From: Rhyacichthys aspro
Lineage: Eukaryota; Chordata; Actinopteri; Gobiiformes; Rhyacichthyidae
Assembly: GCA_036850595.1 (NCBI GenBank)
Contig: CM072156.1
Location: forward strand, 2,670,030-2,734,029
Length of the DNA: 64,000 nucleotides
Direction: 5' to 3'
Position 1 is the first letter of the stretch, and each line of letters starts with the position of its first letter. This document shows positions 1 to 12,700 of the stretch, one piece after another. Position numbers and translations under genes: made by a program. The notes beneath the pieces are model-generated. The model ran no database searches. It was not told the DNA's origin and saw only the letters and a program-made list of their open reading frames with translations.

Positions 1-439
1 ATATAAAAAAAAACACTAAATAAATACAATATAATGGTCGGAATATTCATTAAACCAAATAACTACTTGTATATTTACCATTACTAAATGGTAACTTTAG
101 GGACAGACAGTGTTGTTTATTGACACCTGAGGTTATACAGAGCAGACATAGTCATAATTAATCTGGTTTTGTAAGAGCAAAGTGAAGTGTTTTAGAGTTT
201 TAACGCTGCAAATTAAGATTTTAAAAGTGCCTTCTGAACTGGAGAGAAGTGTAGCGCTTTTAATAATAATCTTTGCTGATTTCTGAGTGTTGTATTATTC
301 AGACAAAAGGTAAACAGAGTCCATTCAGAGCAGGAGCTGTGGTGCGTTCACTGACAGTAGGCCCAGCTGTAATAACTCTGTAAAAGTAACGTAACTATTC
401 GACCAAGTCATTAGCCTTGTTTTTTTTTTTTCCATTATT

Positions 440-1194
440 TATTTTTGCCACTAGGTTTAATAGGATAAGGCAGTTTTTGCTACAACAAAACCTGTTCAAA
501 TCCATCAAAACCTGTGAAATCCTACTAAAACCTGTTAAAATCCAACAAATACTGTGTTAAAATCCAACTAAAACATGTTCAAATCCAACAAAAATCTGTT
601 AAAATCCAACAAAACCTGTGAAATCCAACAAAAACCTGTTCAAATCCAACTAAAACCTGTTCAAATCCAACAAATACCTGTTCAAATCCAACTAAAACTG
701 GTTTAAATCCAACTAAAACCAGTTTAAATCCAACTAAAACCTGTTAAAATCCAACTAAAACCTGTTCAAATCCAACAAAAATCTGTTCAAATCCAACAAA
801 ACCTGTGAAATCCAACTAAAACCTGTTCAAATCCAACAAAAATCTGTTCAAATCCAACTAAAACCTGTTCAAATCCAACTAAAACCTGTTCAAATCCAAC
901 TAAAACCTGTTCAAATCCAACAAAAATCTGTTCAAATCCAACTAAAACCTGTTCAAATCCAACAAAAATCTGTTCAAATCCAACTAAAACCTGTTCAAAT
1001 CCAACTAAAACCTGTTCAAATCCAACTAAAACCTGTAAGGAAGACAAATAACATTAAAGATAACTTTTGTAAAACTCAAATGAAGATGAAGCCTTCCATC
1101 AAAATGTAATAAAAGCTTCCCAAGTTTGGCCCCTGAAAGGATCCTTATTAACTATCGCGGCCCCTCAACATTTTAAGTTTGACACCAGTGTTTA
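440..1194 (+). mobile_element. 21-bp minisatellite element, copy 1
   Basis: Array of 21-bp units (AAACCTGTTCAAATCC plus AACTA or AACAA) at about 484-1036. It is preceded by TATTTTTGCCACTAGG, the inner left end seen in other copies. It is followed by the shared right end (ACATTAAAGATAACTTTTG ... AAAGCTTCCC ... GGCCCCTCA), closing with GTTTGACACCAGTG at 1181-1194. Confidence 0.8.
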
Positions 1195-1735
1195 AGAGAA
1201 TCTCGTAATTGTTCTACGTTTGACGCCAAGAACCAAGAGTAAATTTAAACAATGGATGGACAGAAATCATATTAAACTGGACTGGACTTAACTAAACGCC
1301 TCAGAGTGAAGTGTATTTGAAAAACGACAGGATAAAAGCACGTCAACCTGTTTTTGTAAACCTCATAACAGTCCTGAGCATCTTGGGTGACCTTTATTCT
1401 GTCGATAAGAGAGACATGTTCAGAGTTTGAGTTTCAGAGCTCTTCCCTCCGACCGTCCTTCGGTAATAACGCAGTAATAACGCAGTAATAACCAGACCGG
1501 TCTCGCTCCGGCGGCTGCACACTTCATCAGAAAAAGGTGAAGAGACGTGATGGCCTCGCTGCGCCCACACTGTCTGCTTCATTGAACTCCACCAGAAACA
1601 CAAACCCCTGATAGAGTTTCAATATAGAGCCTCTGAAACCAATCTTTGGAAATAAACTGGTCCAAACTCAAGTCTGCAGTGGACGGGGTATGTTTTAGTC
1701 TAGTGTAGTTTAAGTGGTACGACCTGGTATTCTTT
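1195..1735. other. PCSK5: Gene-free intron sequence, left edge
   Basis: Part of the PCSK5 intron upstream of the first exon in the window, as is 1-440. I see no exon, RNA gene or repeat family here. Confidence 0.5.
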
Positions 1736-2340
1736 TTTTGTCCCTGATCTCAGACTCTCCTCCAAAATCAGCCTAGGGACCTCTCCTGCTTCTCTTTTAT
1801 TAAAAAATAAAACCAGACCAATTTTTCCTCCAAAATACTAAACCATTTGACCAAACTAAAGTTAAAGCTCCAGTTCCTGATTTTGTTTTTGTCCCACTCT
1901 CCTCCAACAGCAGCAGTAACCTTTCCTGCTTTTTTTATTTAAAAAAAGGGTAAAACTGGACATTTTTCACCACAAAATACTAATACATTACATTAAATCA
2001 AAGTTTAGAGCTGACCTTAAGCTTTTATCTTTGGAGTTTACCGTTGACTGTAGTGATCCTGGAATTATCTCTGTCTCATTAAACACACTTTTCTCTATTT
2101 TCATCTTTTTTGAGCTCTGTAAAATAAGACGTATTTCCAACAGAATAACTCATTTCCTTGGTTTATTTCCTTGTTCCTTCGTTGTTGACATCAGTGTCGA
2201 CCAATGGGAGCGCTCCTTTTTACCTGAAGTGAGCTGTGATTGGACAAAATCCCACTGTCATCTATTAAAATCCTTCATTATAAAGACTAGATCACGTCTT
2301 AAGGTCTCATTTATTCACAGATGATTCCTGTTACAGTTTA
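1736..2340 (-). mobile_element. Dispersed 0.5-kb element, copy 1 (rearranged)
   Basis: Carries the hallmark GTCGACCAATGGGAGCG at 2196 and the CCTCTCCTGCTTCTCTTTTA block. The distal block appears twice (1741-1870 and 1870-1985), so this copy is rearranged. Confidence 0.7.
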
Positions 2341-2957
2341 TAAATACAATAAACGGCAAAAAACACATAAAAACCTCAGACTTTTTTAGTGAAAACTGAA
2401 TAATAGGTGGTAAATTTCACTTGACCTTGAGCAAAAGGATCATGAGAACTCATTTTTTAGACACTGAACATTGAAACTAGTGACTTCAAATCGAATTAGT
2501 GATGCATTTAGTGTTACAAAATAAAAAAAGTGGGGAAAAACACTTCAGTGGAGTCAACTCTTGGCGCTCTAGTCGCCTCAAAGAGTGAGAAGAGCAGCGT
2601 CTGAGACCGAAGAGCAGACGGCAGTAATAGTTTGGGAAGTGTCTGACATCACGGCCCTGGCTTCTCAGTGACACAACCCACAGCTGATTACCATCCGCCC
2701 GAACTGAGCACACATCAGCCACAGCTCCAGCCCGAGAGAAAAGAGCCCCGCGATCGCAGACATTACCGAACCCAGGCCGAGGGGCCGGCCCGAGGGTCTG
2801 TGTGAAAACAACACACACACAGTCTACAGAGTTAATACAGACCTGCCTCAAAACACATGAGCTCAATCAGCAGCAGAACACGTCACTGGAGTTCTGTTCA
2901 TGTTACAAGTGCTTTGGAAAAATGTTTCAGATGCTTGTTACTCTCCACCAGCAATAC
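2341..2957. other. PCSK5: Gene-free intron sequence
   Basis: PCSK5 intron. Somewhat GC-rich at 2560-2800 but no exon with convertase similarity or other recognised element. Confidence 0.5.
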
Positions 2958-3460
2958 ATTTAAAGAGGATTTAAAGCTCCACTCCCTGATTTCTTTTTTG
3001 TCTCAGATTCTAGAGACCTCTCCTGCTTCTCTTTTATTAAAACACTAATCCATTTGACCAAACTGAAGTGTAGAGTTTAGCGTTAGCTTAGCTGTGACTT
3101 CAGCGTCAGGACGACAATTATCTCCTCCTCGTTAAACATTACGTGATTGAATTGACAGTATTTATCTGTGTTTTACGTTGTCTCCCTTTTCTCTGTTGAT
3201 GCTTTTCTTTTTTCAGCTGTTTCTCTGTTAAAAGACATATTCAGCTGAAAATACACTTTATCTGCAGCTATTAAACTTCCTGGAACGTCATGTGACAAGT
3301 GTCGACCAATGGGAGCGCTCCTTTTTGAATAGAGGTTCTCATCTGTTACAATCCCTCAGAATAAACAGAAGATGGATCATAAAGACTATTTTTACACAAA
3401 TAATCACTTTTACAATAAACTATTTGGCCATTTTCACAACTAGAAGAACAAATCTCAGGC
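2958..3460 (-). mobile_element. Dispersed 0.5-kb element, copy 2
   Basis: Runs from CTCCACTCCCTGATTTC through CTCCTCCTCGTTAAACATT and CAGCTGTTTCTCTGTTAAAA, then GTGTCGACCAATGGGAGC, to TTACAATAAACTATTTGGCC. Nearly the full length, reverse orientation. It ends about 140 bases before the first PCSK5 exon. Confidence 0.75.
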
Positions 3461-3601
3461 ACAGTCTGTTTAACTTCTCAAACTGAGGTGTTGTGACATT
3501 ATTAAACACTGCTTTGAAAACATCTAAAAACAGAATATGAAACCATTAATCCTATACTTATCTAATCTTAACCCTTTACTGTTCTCCGTCCTCGTCTCCA
3601 G

Positions 3602-3790
3602 AAACATCCGTCCGGAGCACGTGGTCCGGTCGGTGTACAAGGCGACGGGATGTCCCGACAGCCCCAACAACCACGTCATCTACCTGGAACACGTGGTGGT
3701 ACGAATCACCATCTTACACCCGCGACGAGGAGACCTGTCCATCAACCTGACCTCACCTTCAGGGACCAAGTCTCAGCTGCTCGCCAACAG
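3602..3790 (+). CDS. PCSK5: PCSK5 exon, P-domain
   Basis: First PCSK5 exon in the window. Acceptor is CTCCAG and donor AACAG|gtacca. The first base completes a codon begun in an exon left of the window. It encodes NIRPEHVVRSVYK near the start, then YLEHVVVRITI and HPRRGDLSINLTSPSGT, the beta-barrel P-domain (also called homo-B) that stabilises the convertase catalytic domain. It ends two bases into an Arg codon (LLAN-R). Confidence 0.93.
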
Positions 3791-6700
3791 GTACCAGATG
3801 ATCTCAGAATAAGAGGATGGGCTGTCGTTCCTCCGTTGGGACAAAACAAGCCTCATTTCCTCAGAGTGCTTCAGTTTGGTTGAGTTTCTCCTGAAGAGGC
3901 TTGTGTTTTGAGAGAGACGTCTGCTGCAGAAACATGAGACTTTCAATAATGAATGTAAAGAGTAGATGCTAGAAGTGACTGTTTCTGCTTTAGTCACAGC
4001 TTTATCAACATTAAATTCATAAAGCGGTGGATATTTTGTACATTTTAGGGGCTCACTATTTAATTCTACATGTTCTGTTTGTTTAATGCAACGAAGAAAA
4101 CAAATCCAGTAGTTTTATTCACAAAGAAATATCCAAATGACAACATTTTCATCGTGCTTCATTCCAAAAAACATTTTCATTTGATGTTTTTCTTCCGTCT
4201 TCTTTACCTGAGTAAGTTTAATCTATCGAAGGCCAAAGGGTTCCCAAACTAGTAGAAACAATAGGCCACACGTCAAACTCAAGGCCCTTTGCAGTGTTTA
4301 ATGTGGCCCTTCAATACATTTAACAGGTCATATTTTTAGTACTAGGTTTTAACTGGATTAAAACAGGTTTTAGATGGATTTAAATCAGATTAATTTTATT
4401 TGTTTCTGCTGCAAAGATGTATGTAATCTGCTCAAATTCAAATAAACCTGTTTAAATCCATCTAAAACCTGCTCAAATCCAAATAAAACCAGTTCAAATC
4501 CAAATAAAACCAGTTCAAATCCAAATAAACCTGTTTAAATCCATCTAAAACCTGCTCAAATCCAAATAAAATCAGTTCAAATCCAAGTAAAACCAGTTCA
4601 AATTAATCTAAAACCAGTTCAAATTAACCTAAAACCTGTTCAAATTCAAATAAAACTAGTTTAAATCCATCTAAAACGTGTTCAAATCCAACTAAAACCT
4701 GTTCAAATCCATCTAAAACCTGTTCAAATCCATCTAAAACCTGTTCAAATCCATCTAAAATGTGTTCAAATCCAAATAAAACCTGTTCAAATCCATCTAA
4801 AACCTGTTCAAATCCAAATAAAACCTGTTCAAATTCATCTAAAATGTGTCCAAATCCAAATAAAACCAGTTCAAATCCATCTAAAACCAGTTCAAATCCA
4901 AATAAAACCAGTTCAAATCCAAATAAAATTAAACCTGTTCAAATCCAAATTAAAGCTGTTTAAATCCATCTAAACCTGTTCAAATCCATCTAAAATGTGT
5001 TCAAATCCAAATAAAACCTGTTCAAATCCATCTAAAACCTGTTCAAATCCAAATAAAACCTGTTCAAATTCATCTAAAATGTGTCCAAATCCAAATAAAA
5101 CCAGTTCAAATCCATCTAAAACCAGTTCAAATCCAAATAAAACCAGTTCAAATCCAAATAAAATTAAACCTGTTCAAATCCAAATTAAAGCTGTTTAAAT
5201 CCATCTAAACCTGTTCAAATCCAAATAAAACCAGTTCAAATCCAAATAAAACCTGTTCAAATTAACCTAAAACCTGCTCAAATCCAAATAAAACCAGTTC
5301 AAATCCAAATAAAACCTGCTCAAATCCAAATAAAACCAGTTCAGTTCCAAATAAAACCAGTTAAAATCCAACTAAAACCTGTTCCCATAAAAACAGAGGA
5401 ATATAATGTTAAAGATACTCATGTAAGACTCAAATTAAGATAAAAACTCACATTTAATATTTAATAATAGCTTCCCAAATGTCACTATCTTCAGCCTCTG
5501 AAATGATTCTTATTAACTGTGGACTTTACTTTGGTAATGAAACCCTGACCCTAACCACTCCTGTGTCCGTATATTGTTGTTTCATCCTCATTTTCACTTT
5601 TCAGATTTATATTTCTGCTAAACACTGTGTATTGTGAATAATTATACTGATTATGTAGCCTACACTGTCCCGATCTAACCCACCGCCGCTGTTCAGGTCA
5701 TTACTCACTGAATTGTTCAGAGTTGAGCCCGTTTCCTCGTCTGACGTCTGTTCTTGTGCAGGTTGTTTGATCACTCCACGGAGGGTTTTAAGAACTGGGA
5801 GTTTATGACCACCCACTGCTGGGGCGAGAAGGCGGCGGGCGACTGGGTCCTGGAGATCTACGACTCGCCTTTCCAACTGCGCAGCCAGAAAGTGCCTGGT
5901 ACGAAAGCTCTGTTCGTGTTTTATTTTGTTGTGATATGATACAGAGGCCTTCGACTGATACACGCTTCATTTAAATGTCCAAAAAAGCTTTATGTACGTC
6001 AATTAAAAGTAAAAAACACAAAGGATTTAGTTTATTCATGTTTGGAAACTGGTGAGACTCAGTCCTTATTTTTGCGTCACATTTTTCTCTTAGAATTGTA
6101 GTATTTTATTCTTAATTTTTATCCAATAACAGATAATTTATCAATGAGCCACCCTTCCCCATCTTTATTTTGTTGACAGATTCCTTCCTAATAACTTCAG
6201 TTCTTCATTTATTTATATTTTTTAAAGCAAGCTTGCACCAGGAAGTAGCTCCAATTTCAAAATAAAAGCATATATTGTATAGCACTGCACAATGTTTGAT
6301 CATTTTTAAAATTTTGCATCAGTGTAGTAGGTCTTTAAAGCAATACATTTAGATTTTTAATTATGATTTTGTTGTGATATGATACAGCAGCTTTGGATTG
6401 ATACACGCTTCATTTAAATGACCAAAAAAGCTTTATGTACGTCAATTAAAAGTAAAAACACAATTCCCTTACACTTTTTATATTGCAATAATGAGATTTT
6501 ATTTAGAAATTAAGTTGCAAAGCTAAAGGAAGCCATTTTAAATGTTTTATGGATTGTTTTATTGGGGTTCTTCCAAAAAAATACATGCAAAGACCATCAT
6601 AGTAAAATAAAAAGCACTAAAATAATAAAAGTATTAGATTTGTACTTAAAAGGATTTACTTTATTCCCCTTATTTCCAGTAATAATGATTTTTGCATCAC

Positions 6701-9700
6701 ATTTTTCTCTTTTTTTCTTCTATTTTAGTATTTTATTCTGAAGAAGCCAATAACAGATAATTTATCAATGAGCCATCCTTGTCGATCTTTAATAAATACC
6801 TTTGTTTACAGATTCCTTCCTAATAACTTCAATTCTTCATTTATTTATATTTTTAAAGCAAGCTTGCACCAGGAAGTCGCTCCAATTTCAAAATAAAAGC
6901 ATGTATTCTATAGCAGTGCACAATAAACATTTGCATCAATGTAGTAGGTCTTTAAAGCAATACATTTAGATTTATTTATGTATTATTACACCTCAACAAA
7001 CTGGATGAAAGTGTGCAGAAAAGTGTAATAAAATATCAACATAATAAAGTCACCATATAAGTTTATTTTGTATAATTTACTTGTGGAAGCTGTTATACCT
7101 AATACTTTTTTATTATTGAATATGAAACAGCGGCCGTAGACATTCTGGAGACAAACTCTATAAAGTTCTTGATGCATTTGTTGTTTTTATATCGTACTGA
7201 GACGTCTGAGAGTATAAGTGTCCCGTGTGTTTAGGTAAACTGAAGGAGTGGTCTCTGGTTCTGTACGGGACGTCCGTGCACCCGTACTCTCGCAGCGATA
7301 AGCCCCGCTCCATCGACCTGCAGACCCCCACCGACGAAGAGGAGTACAACGGTAACAACATCATCCTTCCTCTGCTTTTATTCACCATCACGCGCTTTAA
7401 TGTGTTTCTATAAGGAACAGAAGGATATAACCTCTAATTGAATCATAGACGGATGGACGGTGTCAAAATAAAAGCGTTTTTTGTTGTTAATGTCAGTAAT
7501 TATGCTCAATGTTGGATTTACGAGTCTTCAGCACATTTTAAAAGGGTTTATTATGTTTATTTTTAGCTTTGAAATGATTATAACCAGGGCTTGACTGTAA
7601 CTTTTTTGCTCATTGTCCACTTTAGCTGTTTTTTTTTATTATTTTAATGTCTGTTTTTGCTGATGATTTACTGTAGGTTTTAAATAATCTTGCAATTATT
7701 TTATATACCATAGGCTCTGTAGCTTTAATGTTTTAATGACTCCAAAGCTAAAAATGTCAAGCCCTGATTCTAATAGTATTTCCAGAAAAAGGAGGAAAAC
7801 CCTTCTTTTATTTTAGATAGTTTTGTTGCTGTGAGTGAAACTAAATATGATGATTGTTGATGAACGGATCAGGTTTCTCTCAGTTATCACTACATTTTCT
7901 GTTCTTTGCTGAATCAAAGTAGTTCAAACCAGCAACACGTTCTGATTCAGGTGTTTTAATGCAAATAATGATTGATTAATTGTTGTAAACCTGTATCTTG
8001 TGTGAATCCTCCATGATTTTATTCTCAGGACAGTATTATTATTATGTTTATAGCGTTTCTTCTTGACCTCTTTCTCAGATTATGACTTGTTAATCTCCAC
8101 AGAAGTATTTGAGGATTGTGTTAAAGTGTAATATAGTTGATAATGTTTTCTCATTAGAGCTGTGTTTATCTGCAGGCCCCTGTGACCCTGAGTGTAACGA
8201 GAGCGGCTGTGAGGGCCCCGGACCCCACCACTGCATCAACTGTCTTCATTACTTCCTCAAGTTCAAGAACAACACCAGGTCAGACCTTCAGACAGCTCTC
8301 ATTGGTTAAAAACTGAAAGAAAGTGTCTTAGTGCGTTAAGAGAAGTCCTACAAGTGACTTTAAAGAGTTTAAAACCCTCTCAGCTTCAGGATCTGAGCCG
8401 TTACACAAGACTTTTAATTCTCTCAAATGTTTTTCCTGAAGCAAGAGGAACATAACTTTAGAATCTGTGAGTTATTAATATCAGCCATTCACGGCAGACC
8501 TGGTTAAATCCATCTAAAACTTGTTTAAATCCATCTAAAACCTGTTTAAATCCAAGAAAAACCTGTTTAAAACCATCTAAAACCTGTTTAAAACCATCTA
8601 AAACCTGTTCAAATCCATCTGAAACCTGTTTAAACCCACCCAAAACCTGTTTAAATCCAATTAAAACCTGTTCAAATCCAATTAAAACCTGTTTAAATCC
8701 AATTAAAACCTGTTCAAATCCAATTAAAACCTGTTTAAATCCAATTAAAACCTGTTCAAATCCAAATAAAACCTGTTTAAATCCATATAAAACCTGTTTA
8801 AATCCATATAAAACCTGTTCATAATTATCTAAAACCTGTTTAAATCCAATTAAAACCTGTTTAACTCCATATAAAACCTGTTTAAATCCATATAAAACCT
8901 GTTTAAATCCATATAAAACCTGTTCATAATTATCTAAAACCTGTTTAAATCCAATTAAAACCTGTTTAAATCCATATAAAACCTGTTTAAATCCATATAA
9001 AACCTATTCAAATCCAATTAAAACCAGCTCAAATCCATCTAAAACCAGTTCATATGCAAATAAAACCAGTTTAAATCCATATAAAATCTATTAAAATCCA
9101 TTTAAAACCTGCTCCAATCCATCTAAGACCAGTTTAAATCCATCTAAAACTAGTTCAAATCCATCAAAACTAGTTTAAATCCATTTAAAACCAGTTCAAA
9201 TGAATCTAAAACCAGTTCAAATCCAATTAAAACTTGCTCCAATCCATCTAAGACCAGTTTAAATCCATCTAAAACTAGTCCAAATCCAACTTAAACCTGT
9301 TTCCATAAACAAAGGTAAATAACGTTCCAGATAACTTTTGTAAGACTCAAATAAAGATAAAAACTCACATTCAAATTTTAATAAAATCTTCCCAAAAGTC
9401 ACCATCTTCTGCCTCTGAAATGATTCTATAACTAACTCTAACCTGTTTGAGTTAATGAGTCTAAAGAGGATAAATATTTAAGACAGAGCCGTGATAATAA
9501 CAGGTGCCGCTTCCTGGTTTATTTACCCGATAAACCTGAGTCGTGCTCGTGAGCTCGTTTGTGGCTGCCCTTAGGATCCCGGCGCGATCAAAGTCTGTCA
9601 TAATTGCCTTTGTGTCGACGGGGCTCGGGGCTAATAAAAGGCGAGGCGCGCGAGAATGTGCCAGCCTTATCATTAGCTCCTTTTAGAGGTGCGCTGCCCT

Positions 9701-12700
9701 TTTCTGCCACCGCAGGGAGCAGCTGATGAATGGAGGCCGGGGGAGTGCGCCGTTTAATGTGCACATAATTACATCCCTACATATGTGTTTGATGGTCTGG
9801 ACTCCACTGAAAAGAAGAGCGTGGGAGTCTTTATGCGCAGAGATAAGTTCGTGGATGTATAGATTTGAGGGAGTTTCATGAATAAACTGTAAAAGGATCC
9901 AAAAACAAAGAACGTATTTCCACAAAAGCTTCGTTTACTCTAAATGCTATAGTTTGGCTCAGTTTGGTTGAGATTTATTTGGATTTGAACAGGATTTTGT
10001 CAGATTTGAACAGGTTTTAGATGATTTGAAGATATTTTAGTTGGATTTGAATAGGTTTTAGTTGGATTTGAACAGGATTTAGTTGGATTTGAGCAGGATT
10101 TAGGTGAATTGGAACAGATTTTAGATGATTTGAAGATATTTTAGTTGGATTTGAACAAGTTTTAGTTGGATATGAACAGATTTTAGTTGGATTTGAACAG
10201 GATTTAGGTGAATTGGAACAGATTTTAGATGATTTGAAGATATTTTAGTTGGATTTGAATAGGTTTTAGTTGGATTTGAACAGGATTTATTTGGACTTGA
10301 ACAGGTTTAAATTCGATTTTAACACGTTTTAGTTGGATTTAAACAGGATTTAAGTGAATTAGAACAGATTTTAGATGATTTGAAGATATTTTAGTTGGAT
10401 TTGAACAAGTTTTAGTTGGATATGAACAGATTTTAGTTGGATTTGAACAGGATTTAGGTGAATTGGAACAGATTTTAGATGATTTGAAGATATTTTAGTT
10501 GGATTTGAATAGGTTTTAGTTGGATTTGAACAGGATTTATTTGGACTTGAACAGGTTTAAATTCGATTTTAACACGTTTTAGTTGGATTTAAACAGGATT
10601 TAAGTGAATTAGAACAGATTTGAGATGATTTGAAGATATTTTAGTTGGATATGAACAGATTTTAGTTGGATTTGAACAGGATTTAGGTGAATTAGAACAG
10701 ATTTTTAATGATTTGAAAAGATTTTATTTGGATTTGAACAGGTTTTAGTTGGATTTAAACAGGATTGGAACAGATTTTAGATGATTTGAAGATATTTTAG
10801 TTGGTGTTTTTCCTTAAGAGGCTTGTGTTTCCTTTTCAAAACTCTGGCGTGTTGTCAATAATGAATGTAAAGAGTGTAGTTTAGAGCTTAATGAACATTT
10901 TAGAGACTCACTGTTTAATGTCACAACCTCTGTCTGTGTTTAATGCAGCGTAGACGATGAATACAGTGCTGTATGTAAAGATAAGATTTATACTAAAAAA
11001 AGGGTAAATTGTGTTGCCCAGTAGCTCCACATCAATCATGGATAAAAACAACTAAAAAAAGATCTGAAAATACACAAAATATAAAAATAAAGAAAGAAAA
11101 CACACAACATTCACATCATAGAGACCAAAAAGTGCTTGAGTGCAACAGAAAAGCATTAATTGGTTGATTTTAAAGCCCCTCAGTGAAGGTATTATTAGAA
11201 TCTGATGGTGTTGGGAACAAATGACCTCCTAAAACCCTTTTTAATTTAAAGTTAGTCCCACTCTTTCAAAATGTAGCTAATCAATGCTAGCTTTTTGCTT
11301 TTTCGCGTTAATTGGATAAACAGGAAACCATAGAAGCATCCCCCTTTTTCTGTTGGAATATTACTTTTTATCTAAAGAACAAGACATAGTTCATTTGAAA
11401 AAACATATCCATTATATTTTTACTTCTAAGGAATAACTTTTTGGAAATTACATGTTGTTCGTACGATAAAACATACATCGGAGAAGCGGGAAGAGCTTTC
11501 ATTAATATAAAAAAGAACAAACGAGAGCTTCTAAACGAAAGGTACAACAACTAAACCTAAAGCGTGCCATTTCCAGAGAGAAAACCATCGAATGGACTGG
11601 AAAAAGGGTCAGGATTATTTCACAAACACCAGCGATGGATCGAGGAGGCCATCGAGATCCGGAAACGTTGTCTTTAAAAATATAACCCCAACTTTTAACT
11701 CAATTATTCACATTTTTATATCTTTTTCCTTTTACTCATGTCACTGATTTTGCACAAACTCGCCCCTTGATTAATTTAATTGCTGTTGTTTTTTGTTTTA
11801 CTCTAGTAGTTTTTATCCTTAAGCACTTTGTAAACCATAAATTAAGATTATTATTATTATGTGTCCTAAAAAGTCAGACTAAAGGTTGTCGTAGCACCTC
11901 AGGTTGGACGTTAAAACCTGTATAAATCAGACTCTGAAGGAGACGGGAGGAGGTTTATCATCGAAACACGTCACTGCTCTGATTATTAAACACTTTTGTG
12001 AAGAAGTAAACCTTTGTAGAAGACAGTCTGACTCCGTTCTTGTCCTTCAGAGTCAGATTGTCAACAGTTAAAGCTCATCTGAGTCTCACACGTGCCATAT
12101 GTGTTTCTTGGCAGAGACTGGAGTGTGAATAAGGCTTAGGGACTGTGTTACTGAACGTGCAGGGCTCTCGAGATCTTTTTCACCTTAAAGAGTTGAGCCT
12201 GAGGTGAGACGATGGGTGACGAGGGGCTGTGAGGTTCTCAGACAGATGTTCCAGCCTCGAGCACACACTCCCTCTGATCATCCTCTGTTTGTCCCTGAAT
12301 GATACACTCTCACACATCGGGCAATTATAACACAATATTCATCTGCTGAATGTTTTATATTGATATCCTCACAAATGAGCCACATATTCAGTCATTTGAG
12401 ATGATTGGAACAGGTTTTAGTTGGATTTGAACAGGTTTTAGTTGGATTTGAACAGGTTTTAGTTGGATTTGAACAGAATTTAGGTGAATTAGAACAGATT
12501 TTAGATGGATTTGAACTGGTTTTAGTTGGATTTGAACAGGATTTATTTGGAATTGAACAGGTTTTAATCAGATTTGAACAGGTTTTAGTTGGATTTGAGC
12601 AAGTTTTATTTGGATTTGAACAGGATTTAGGTGAATTGGAACAGATTTTAGATGATTTGAAGAGATTTTAGTTGGATTTGAACATGATTTATTTGGAATT

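Noticed and set aside
480..1040. CRISPR-like array
   Set aside because: Units are contiguous 21-mers with point variants, not conserved repeats separated by unique spacers, and the genome is a vertebrate one.
787..1047. Open frame of 86 residues with VGFEQVL repeats (also 4760-5198, 12405-13151, 16865-17174, 62162-62986, 63211-63519)
   Set aside because: These are artefacts of the 21-bp minisatellite: 21 is divisible by three, so any stop-free unit stays open. No start context, splice sites or conservation.
2486..2866. 126-residue - strand open frame
   Set aside because: No recognisable domain, low similarity to any family I know, and it lies in a PCSK5 intron next to repeats.
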